Below, in pieces: positions 55,730-64,000 of a stretch of DNA of 64,000 nucleotides; within the stretch, counting starts at the first letter, position 1, and the number at the start of each line of letters is the position of its first letter. The notes beneath the pieces were generated by a model. It saw only the letters and a list, made by a program, of their open reading frames with translations. It did no database searches and was not told the origin of the DNA. The stretch spans positions 620,001-684,000 of the forward strand of contig CM056874.1 in NCBI GenBank assembly GCA_029876055.1. Reading direction: 5' to 3'. Made by a program: the position numbers and the translations under genes. This DNA comes from Madurella fahalii (taxonomy: Eukaryota > Ascomycota > Sordariomycetes > Sordariales).

Positions 55730-56660
55730 TTAGCCTTTTTTTTTTCCCTTTTGGGGGGGGGGATACGCTTGAGGACTGGGAATTTAACCGCGCTCCTTGA
55801 GTACGGACCTTAGTAGCAGACTGCGTAACCGGAAAAAGAAGGTAAGGGCCTCAAAGTGCGGTAGGTGGTATCTGAAGCGAAGTTGTGGTATGTTGCGGCC
55901 GCCGTCGAGCGAAATGAGGGCGAGAAATTTGTTGGAAAGTGACGGGGAGAGAGTGGAAGAGAATGTGAGAGGATGAGCTTTAATATTCAAGCAATTTTTT
56001 CCAGCGAGTTCCCAAGCAATTCCCGCTTGCCCCCAATGGTTCCAAGATTGCTTTACAGGCTTCAACTCTTGGACATCGCAAGTTTGCGAGCCTTGAGATG
56101 GGCACGTTCGCGGCTGAACGGAGCCGTGCCCAACGTTAACAAGACTCCTTCTTCAACCAATGAGGGTCGGATATGTGCTCCACGTAACGGGTTTTTGTCG
56201 GACATGGTCGTGCCGCATGACTCCATCCGGCCCAATGCGGATTATTCGTGCCCAATAATGGGGTACGTATATTCGAACAACGGAGAGTCCTGAGGACTCA
56301 GGTGCCGCTGTCCCATAGATCAATAATCCTTCCTTTTGCGATTGGCAGTCAGCTAGGCAGAGAAGTGGCAAAATGACTTCGTTGCTTTATAGATGACGTG
56401 GACTGGTCGGGAAGCGGGAGGGGGGAAGGGTTGAGAAGTTGGGATGGAGAGGCACCGTCCGCGCCCGACCTGGTGTTGGAATGTTGGAAGGGCGGAAATA
56501 TCACGCGGTGAACCTAATGCGGATAAGACGACCATCCTCGATCCCTAACTTTGACACTACGGCGATATTGGCGGCAATATCGGCAAGCCGTTCTCCCCCG
56601 TCCTCTGTGCATTACGATGTCGTGTCTTAATTGTCCGCCTACTACTAGTAGTATGCCACG
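55730..56660. other. Intergenic stretch without a supported gene
   Basis: It contains homopolymer runs at 55,737-55,746 (T) and 55,753-55,761 (G), and several short frames without family signal. It probably contains the promoter of the coiled-coil gene on its left. Confidence 0.4.
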
Positions 56661-56667
56661 ATGGAGG

Positions 56668-57000
56668 TCAGGTGCCCTCCGTGATCTCTCTCAACACCCA
56701 ACCGAGCCGATAATTCTCCAAAGAACACGCCAGTTTCTTTTCGTTCTCCTTGAGTCGTTCATTCTCCTGCAGCAAATCCTGGTACGTCATCTTTGCCATG
56801 ATCAAGGTCATCTTCTCCTTCTCGTGCTCCTCTATCAGCTGCTGCACCTTTTTTTCTCGACGCTCCACTTCCGCCTCCCGATTCGCCAAATCCTTCTCCC
56901 GTTTTGTCAGGTCGTTCCCTAAGCCTTCTAGCTCTAGATACACCTCCCGGTCCAACTCCTGGTCACGAGTCTCACAGTCCGTGGGCCGCTGTTGAGCCAT
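56668..57000 (-). CDS. Small coiled-coil protein
   Basis: Starting at the inner ATG (57,000; an upstream ATG at 57,033 adds 11 residues), the frame gives about 110 residues, nearly all a charged coiled coil: DLTKREKDLANREAEVERRE, KVQQLIEEHEKEKMTL and LLQENERLKENEKKL. There is no signal peptide. It lies between the first coiled-coil gene and NLR gene 4 on the same strand as the former, which suggests a local group of coiled-coil genes, but the two share no clear sequence. No family is recognised. Confidence 0.55.
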   Translation of the reverse strand: MAQQRPTDCETRDQELDREVYLELEGLGNDLTKREKDLANREAEVERREKKVQQLIEEHEKEKMTLIMAKMTYQDLLQENERLKENEKKLACSLENYRLGWVLREITEGT

Positions 57001-57879
57001 CCCGTCGTCGCTGTTGGAGGATGACAACTTCAACCTGGAGTCTCCGCGTTAACTATGCCTGTACTATACACCTCATGTCCTTAAGGTTACGTGGTGGGGG
57101 TACGTCAGAAGCGAGCTTACATGGACGCATCTGTCGAGGCTGAATCGCTTGCCCAACCGCCGTTGGGCAACGCCGACCGACGATGTTTTGGGCTTTTGCC
57201 GCTGTTACCACCCGGGTTCGCTTTCACGGCCGCCTTGGTGGCCATTGTGAGAGCGCTAGAGCCTGGCAGCTAGGCAAAAAGGGAAATGTGTCCAGCTTGG
57301 ACCGGAAACGCTGAGAATTCTGCCAATCTCCAGGGTAAATCACCCGGCTTCTAAGGTGCGGTGGTGCAGCACTTGGCAGATTTCGTTATCTGGACGTGTG
57401 CGCGTATGATTTGATCGAGTCGTTTCCGGGTGCCCTAGCGTGGTTCTGCTCAAAGAGGTATGATACACGTGTTTGTGTCTCGCTCGAGAAGCTTATTTGT
57501 CAGAACCTTGCGCCACAATATACAGATGTCCGTGCTGCACATGTTCTCTCTCAAGTGACAGCAAAGCAGGCAGCCGCTCGGCAATCTCAGCGAAAACTCT
57601 GAACTTGCTCCCAATACTCCTCACTGCAATCCGTCAACCAGTGCCCAGTGCCCGATGCCCAACGCCCAACTAACCCTCCGAGGTTGTGTGCCCACTCCAT
57701 TGCTACCTACGTTCATACCCACTGGGTGTTTGGAGGCAGCCAACGCCCGACAGGTGACATGGTCTCAATTCTTCATCCCGGGGAACCCCCGCGGCTTGAG
57801 TACGTCCGTTTTTTTTCTTTCGCGTCCTCACACGGGCTCATCATGGTTCCGGGCGAGACTGGTTTGGATATCTAATTCT

Positions 57880-60800
57880 CGTCGTAATTGGTAGTATTGT
57901 CCTGGTCCACGGGTTTGCCCAGCCGGTCCTCACGTGGACAGTGTTGGATGGGGAGCTCAACGGAGGTAGTGCTACAGACGGCCAGTGCTGGCCCAGGGGT
58001 CATGTCCCCCTTAGGATGAAGCACGCCAATGTTCTCCAGTTCAAATACCGAGAATCGAGCACTCGCCCCTACCGGCGAGAAAATCTGTCCCGTATTTCGC
58101 TCGATCTTCTGGAACAGGTCAAGAAGCACCGTGGAGTGGACGAGTCTCGTCCCATTGTGTGGGTTGGACACAGCGCAGGCGGCATCGTCATCAAAGACGT
58201 AGGCATAATACCGTTCGGGACAGTTGTATCGGACCCATTTTAATATCTGACCTGAGCTCCGGATAGGCCATTGTAACCGCACGCTGTACTAGACGATATC
58301 AAAGTATATTTCATTCCACCTATGGCGTGGTAAGTGTTCACCACCCGCACTTGGTAATTGCGTTCGGCTCCAATAGCAGCTCGCTGACCAACGCAGGTTT
58401 TTTTTGCCACTCCTCATCACAGTCACGATGGTGCGTCTTGGAGAGAGACTGTCTGCAGAATCTTCGACGCAACACCCATGTTCGCTGCCACAAACACAAA
58501 GGCGGACCCAGCCCGACTGCTGCCTGACGATGACAGCGATGGGCTGGAACAAATCGCGCAAGAATTTGCATCCATCTCAAAGGGTAGGATCGAGCTCGTG
58601 AGCTTTGATGAGGAGAGCGCAACGGTTAGTTATTGGCTCCTTCTAGGATCTACCCCGGCTCTCTCAAGCTGCATGTTTGGGGACCATGCAACTGAAGCCA
58701 TGGCAGGTTGTGAACAATAGAGAGTGTAAGTTGGAGCAGCGGCACCGCGAGACACTGCCTCGAGACCACTTCCAAATATGTGTATTCGACAAAGACAAGC
58801 ACAAGCAGTATCTCGAGCGTGTTTACGAAGCGATCGAGGAGATCGAAACAATATCGCCGAGAGCTCAAGGTCAGCGGACGACTTCCGGATCCATTAAACC
58901 CATGATACTGATGTCTAGGTACTACTATCCCTTTTCCCACTGCAGATTTTGACAATTGCGACAGGGAGGCCCTCCTGTGGCTGGGCATCGCTAAGATGAG
59001 GTCAACCTCAACTGTACAACGCGTCCAACTCACCGCAGGTACGTGCAATTGGATCAAGGATAAAGACGAGTTCAAGGCCTGGCAGAACGGGTCGAAGCGG
59101 CTACTCTGGATTTACGGGCGCCTTGGCGCCGGGAAGACTTGCTTGGCCAGGCATATTGCGGAGTTCGTCAGCTCCGGCGACGGCTCCAACTCCTCTGGGG
59201 AGAATTTGGCCGATTGCTTCCTCGACGACATCAAAATCGGCTACAAGAACCCCAAGTCGGTGCTTGTGTGGCTGATGTACGAGATCTTCAGCGCCCGCAG
59301 GGAGCTAATCAGATCTTGCCTCACCTATCACCATAAAAGTCTCAAAAGTCATGGCGATGCTCCCGATTTGAACTTTGAAAGCCTAAGGAAGATCTGGGAA
59401 GGCCTGCTGGGAACTTTACAACAACAGCATAACGGAGGGAGAGGGAATGGCTATTCCTATACTCTCCTCGTTGATGGTATCGACCAATGCCTTGGCAATG
59501 ACATCCCAGCTGCGTTGAAGGACCTCTGGCCCTTTTTTGAATGCATAACCGGGAAGCACGATGCGTTTCGGGTGTTGATACTCTCTCAATATAATGGGGA
59601 TCTTCGCGGGATACAGCAAAAGAACCGCTTCGGTTCGTTCGAGATGAGGATGACGGATACCGAAAAGGACATCCGGGCCACCGTAAAGCAAGGGGCTAAG
59701 TCCATCGCGTACAAATATCACCGGGACAGGGATAGCACCGAGATGCAACTCGTGCAGGAGGCTATCATAGAACGTGCCAATGGCATGTACCTCTGGGCCA
59801 GCATGGTTCTGAACGAAGTCATACGGATGCCGCCATCGTCGCAAGAACCGATAGAGCTCATCAGAAACATGCCCTCGTCCCTGATGGGGCTCTACGACTA
59901 CATACTTGAGCGCAGCAGTGCTCGGGCTAAATCTGACTCCGCCGGGGTGGTGGGCCGAAAGTACTTGAAGCATGTGTTCTTCTGGATAGCTTACCAGCTC
60001 CACGGCATGAATGAGCAGGAGATGTGGACGGGAATCTCTTTGGTTGAGGCGGTTGGGCTGCCACCGCAGCCGGAAACACCCAGGTCCTCGGAGTTGCGCC
60101 TGAGGCGCATTACAGAGGCAGACCTGGACAACGGGGAGACAGCTCAGAGGCTGCGCGAAACAAATCTCGGACGAGATATCATGCGCGTCTGCGGCGCGCT
60201 AGTCGCTTCTACAGAGGAGGAAACCTTTGTTCCCACCCACCACACGGTGCAAGAATACCTAGTAACGCCAACCGAAATCCTCGAGAAGAGATATCGCAGC
60301 ACCCTGAACAATCACCGGAATTACCACTTCAGCAACCGAGATGCCGACACAATCATCCGTCACGTCTGCACAAACTACCTCCTCCTCTCGTATTTCAAGA
60401 CGCCGGGTCCGGTGGGATCGACGCAGGAGTGGGAAAGCAAGGTCTCCAGGCGCATTGAAGAGCACCCATTCAGCCGCTACGCAGCACGTAGCTGGCTCAG
60501 ACATGCCCGCTTGTCCGACCAACCCTTTCAGTTAGGCGCAAACGCCAACTTCGCGGGCGGCTCGGATTATCAGAAGCTTCTGAAACCGAAGGAAGACACA
60601 AAGGGATGTGCTCAGAGCTGGATGGAGATATGGTGGTATTTTGAGAAGTGGCCCCGCCTGCCCTTTCCACCCGAGGTTAATGATTTGCCCCTCAAGACCT
60701 TTGTGCCCGGAATAGATCCAATCGCCCGGTGGCAGTGGACCGAGACGGGTGATAACACGGACGATCACGGGGGCGATGGAGTTGCTGATCGTGGAAATGA

Positions 60801-61455
60801 AGAGGATGATAGGGGCGAAGACAATCATGGGGGCAATGAACTCTCTGATGGGCATAGTGAAGTTGACAGCGAAGCCGCTGATGAAGGCGGTGAAATCGAC
60901 GGTGATGTCACTGACGGGAACGGTGAAGACAATCACCGGGGTAATGAAGTCCCTAATGAGGGACATGAAGACGATGGCGGGGACGGTGAAGACAATCACA
61001 GGGGCAATGAAGACGATGATGAGGAAAATGAAGTCAATTGTAGGGGAAATGAAGACAGTGATGGGGACGGTGAAGACGATCATAGGGGTAATGAAGTTGC
61101 TAATGGGGGACATGAAGACGATGGTGGGAATGGTGAAGACACTCACGGGGGCAATGAAGTCTCTGATGGGGGATATGAAGACGGTGATGGGGACGGTGAA
61201 GAGGGCAGTGAAGTTGCTGACGGGAACGGTGAAGACGATCACGGGGGCAATGAAGTCTCTGATGGGGGAAATGGAAACGATAATGGGGGCAGTGAAGACG
61301 GTGGTGAAGTCGCTGACGGGCACGGTGAAGACGATCACGGGGGTAATGAAGTCACTAATGGGGGCAATGGAGATGGCACAGCCTCGCCACAACCTCAGTC
61401 TCAGGAAAGCTGTTGCCATCGTTACTTTTGTTGCAGCTGTTGCAGCTGTATGTAA
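57880..61455 (+). CDS. STAND/NLR-type gene 4: SesB-like hydrolase - NACHT - acidic repeat - Cys-rich tail
   Basis: Predicted exons are (start uncertain, within 57,650-57,896) to 58,198, 58,267-58,329, 58,397-58,624, 58,698-58,869 and 58,946-61,455; introns are 67-76 bases and all phases fit. The hydrolase part has IVLVHGFAQPVLTWT and WVGHSAGGIVIKD (nucleophile Ser), then YGVVFFATPHHS. The NACHT part has LLWIYGRLGAGKTCLARHI and TLLVDGIDQC. Instead of ankyrin, TPR or WD repeats the C terminus is about 210 residues rich in Gly, Asp, Glu and Asn (units like GEDDHGGNEVSDGG, with nine GNE triplets), ending in CCHRYFCCSCCSCM. A hydrophobic stretch just before the hydrolase motif (WFGYLILVVIGSIVLVHG) might be a membrane anchor if the first exon starts upstream. 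No stops break it. It is the best candidate for an active receptor here. Confidence 0.85.
60745..61375 (+). repeat. Imperfect coding repeat for the acidic Gly/Asn-rich tail
   Basis: Degenerate units of about 42-60 bases around GGTGAAGACGATCACGGGGG and AATGAAGT recur across 630 bases, all multiples of three. Because the unit contains no stop in several frames, long shadow frames exist on both strands. Confidence 0.75.
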
Positions 61456-61499
61456 TGAGAGCTACAATGAGTGGCTAATGGAATGGCCCGACCCCCTTC

Positions 61500-63370
61500 G
61501 ATTTAGTTCCATTCCTTAGATCTAGAATATTCACAACATCTTCGTTATCCAGTCCTTTTTGCTCAATTACTGGGCGCTGACTAAATTCTCTTCACCGTAT
61601 ATATAAGCTCACCTACAATGCCGTTCGGCAATACCGCAAAGTCTCCAGGGCTTGAGGCTATCCGTAGAAAGCACCTGTACCCGGTTGATTGGGAATAGGC
61701 GCCCCGTCCCTAGAAGCCAGCAGTCTGGACTGAGAAGATGCTGAAACCTATAGTAGATAGGAAAGCTGCGATTAAAGAGAGGGATGTTGATTTAAGAGAG
61801 GTTGTCTAAGGGGCCTAGACAAAGCTGAATCTAGCTATAGCCAGGTTTATATATTGAGTTAGGGAAAACTGTCTGTAGAGGGGAAAGAGTCTCTAGTTTA
61901 GAGAGCTACACTTTGCTTTATAGCGCTCTAGGGAATAGAACTTGCTGTAAGCCCATTTTTTCATTCATATTATAAATAGAACCGTCCTAGTTATTCCTCT
62001 TGAAATATGATAATAAATTGTCGCGCTGGAAACCGCACTTGTGGAGCTCGGCTCTCACCCCGAGCTCAGCAGTTCATCACGTGAGCACGCCCAGACCATT
62101 TCCTTTGTGTATTTAAGCCAGTTCTTCAGTCTCCTACTGAAGTAGATAGATCTTCAGAGACTTCAACCTTTCCACGCACTTCCCACGACCTCTGCTGAGC
62201 TCCTGTACGCGTGACATAAATCTAGTACTCTTTTCTATACTTGTTATAAGCTCAATTAACGAGCTTTCTTTAACTACATATAAAGCGACCTCCCCTTGAT
62301 CAGAGGGGGCTCTATCTGTATATCTTGTTTTAACCCTGTTTAGGTTGCAGGGATCTAATTTGCAGTAGTATCGCCTTGCCTGTCTTATCTATCTTGTCTG
62401 CTTGGCACTTGGCCACCTTTGCCCTCCCCGTTATTTTTAATAGCTATGTAGGTGTAGATGTGTGTTTCTGCAACATTTTAACATATTGTTCACTAATGAG
62501 GCCTTATAGAGGTATCTAGATACTGCAATACCTCAAAGCTCCCTAGTAAGCTGGAAAGCGCTATACATTGGGATCTCGAGCCCTCTGATCAGAGGGCAGG
62601 GCTTACTAGGATGCGGGATGTGGGACCCAAGTTGGGAGGAGAGGACCCATTCTTATTCTCATACTCAAATACGGCCGTCTGGGCCATCGTCCATTTCGAC
62701 GGACATCAATACGCACACTTTCTTTCGCACTTGTTGCTCTCGACATAATTCGGTGCGTCTGGCCGGCGTCGTCTGTACCGGTGTCAATGAAATCACACAG
62801 GTGAATTGTGTTTGAGGCCGTTGGTTACCGAAACATGTCGAAGTGAGAGTTGCGGGACGAGGTCTAGAATACCAAGGAGATACAGAACTTCTTGCATGTT
62901 GCCGCAGATGTTCTGTTCTACGACTCTAATTGGCCTGTCTAAGCAATTATTTTGTTGCGAGCCGCTTCTAGCAGTTTCTGTGTGAGGTTTGGGGGAAGAC
63001 TGTGCATGTCAGCGAAGGGCAATTGGTTAAGCTAAGTTGATTGATTGGTGATGCTAAGTCCGGAGTACCGTCCTGGACAGTGACTTCGTCAATATCTACA
63101 CTAACCACGCTAAATGTGGCTAAGTGGGCCTTGCCAAGCCCACTGTTGTGACAGTGCAGGACAGACAGGACATCAGACATTGGACGAAATCGTCGGAGGT
63201 CTGTCTGACTGGTTGTTTTGGTTGTTTTGGTGGGGTCTTCGGCGAGATGTAGGCCTCAATGCGTGTTTTTGGACACGCCCAGGAAGTGGAAAAGTCTTGG
63301 GCAAGGCTCTCGATTTTCCTGTTCAACTTTCTCAACCCGTCTTGTATAAACGTTGCAAAAGGATGTGCAA
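61500..63370. other. Gene-free stretch, probably with decayed transposon sequence
   Basis: No gene could be supported. Frames at about 61,620-61,860 are broken by many TAG/TAA stops. The part at about 62,010-62,400 has a short palindromic GAGCTCGGCTCTCACCCCGAGCTC segment, a TATTTAAG site and pyrimidine-rich sequence as in an LTR or leader, but no second copy or target duplication was found. Confidence 0.4.
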
Positions 63371-64000
63371 CTATACCATCGATCCCCGATGGGGATGTCA
63401 CCTTCACACTCGAGTATCCAAATGATCTGTTTGCACCGGAATGTGGGGTCGTCTCCACCCCCGCCCAAAACCCAGATTTGGCTGCCTCGGCCAAGAGTTA
63501 CAGCACCCCGAAAGCATTTTCCGTTCAGGACATCGCAGAGCCGGAAGGTGGCAATAAAACGGAGCCAGTGACTTTCCGCGTTTCGTCACGCCACCTTGCC
63601 TTGGCCTCGCCGGTCTTCAAATCGGCTTTCACCGGGGGATGGAAGGAGAGCACAAAGACCGAGGGTGAACTCCAAATCAACTCCCAGGGATGGGATACCA
63701 CAGCGCTCAGCATCTTTCTGAACGCCATCCACTGCAAGTATAAGCAGGTACCGAGGTGCTTGGAATTGGAGATGCTCGCAAAGGTTGCCGTCATTGTCGA
63801 CTACTACGCCGCGCACGAGGCGATGGAGATTCTCAGCCCCATTTGGATCGCTAAACTGAGATCCGGGCTTTCCACCACCACGTGCCATAACAGGACCATT
63901 GCACTGTGGATTTGCATCTCCTGGGTATTTGGCGACTCTAGCGCCTTTGAGACCGCAACCAGGACTGCTATTCACCACGGCTGTTCAAACATGACGGACT
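63370..64000 (+). CDS. BTB/POZ-domain protein (5' end unresolved, cut by the window edge)
   Basis: One plus-strand frame is open to the last base. From 63,382 it reads IPDGDVTFTLEYPNDLFAP, a spacer, then TFRVSSRHLALASPVFKSAF, GWKE and LQINSQGWDTTALSIFLNAI, then LEMLAKVAVIVDYYAAHEAM. This is the order of a fungal BTB/POZ domain: a start strand, the SxxLxxxSPxF helix, and the later helices with D-Y/Y-C/A. BTB domains mediate dimerisation and often link to Cul3 ubiquitin ligases; in many fungal families the partner is unknown. The start codon is not resolved; an intron may precede 63,370. Confidence 0.72.

Noticed and set aside
58289..60522. Several minus-strand frames (for example 59,416-60,003) opposite NLR gene 4
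   Set aside because: They are shadows of the GC-rich coding strand and show no domain or splice support.
60532..61519. Long frames on the minus strand (60,532-61,419) and in another plus frame (60,749-61,519) over the acidic repeat of NLR gene 4
   Set aside because: They arise because the repeat unit is a multiple of three and lacks stops in several frames; the NACHT-linked frame has the domain continuity.

Overview
The window reads as a chromosome segment of a filamentous ascomycete (Pezizomycotina, probably a Sordariomycete). The evidence is short introns of about 50-80 bases with GT...AG ends and internal CTAAC/CTGAC-like branch sites, an AA9 cellulose monooxygenase, several fungal STAND/NLR-type genes, pogo/Fot1, Tc1 and chromodomain Ty3/Gypsy elements, and transposon genes riddled with TAG/TAA stops of the CpA-to-TpA kind made by repeat-induced point mutation (RIP).

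Layout. 0-6.6 kb is a gene-poor margin: the 3' end of a berberine-bridge FAD oxidase gene, a small secreted protein with a duplicated six-cysteine unit, a LINE tail, an aquaporin pseudogene, an intact three-exon AA9 gene and an unrecognised gene remnant. 6.7-35.8 kb is a transposon island. A pogo element with 46-bp double-motif inverted repeats opens it. A gag remnant follows, carrying two solo LTR-type insertions. Then comes a nested stack of Ty3/Gypsy copies that can be unpicked by target-site duplications. An old decayed copy (from 11,622 to about 30,678) contains a second copy (14,362-29,617, duplication AAAAT, minus strand). That copy contains a third, complete 7.4-kb copy (20,760-28,146, duplication TTTTT, plus strand). 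Four further solo LTR-type insertions (CATAC/CGTAC, GGTAG, CTGAC, AATAC) sit in these copies. Each Gypsy copy carries the same spliced gene antisense to pol, with its own TATA box. The right border is one pogo element inserted into an older one, each with its own small LTR-like insertion.

35.8-61.5 kb holds four STAND (NLR-like) genes: patatin-NB-ARC-TPR-ankyrin (broken by three stops and a frameshift), SesB-type hydrolase-NACHT-WD (minus, broken by two stops), NACHT-WD40 (plus, open, divergent from the previous one) and SesB-type hydrolase-NACHT with an acidic Gly/Asn/Glu repeat and a cysteine-rich tail (plus, open). Between them lie a nearly intact Tc1-like element, an internally deleted pogo copy that keeps an open HTH-zinc knuckle reading frame, a GMC oxidoreductase remnant and two coiled-coil protein genes. 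61.5-63.4 kb shows no clear gene. A BTB/POZ gene runs off the right edge.

The STAND genes look like non-self recognition or heterokaryon-incompatibility receptors. Two are inactivated by RIP-type changes and two remain open, next to a large source of repeats. Gene models are read from sequence alone; exon borders are predictions.
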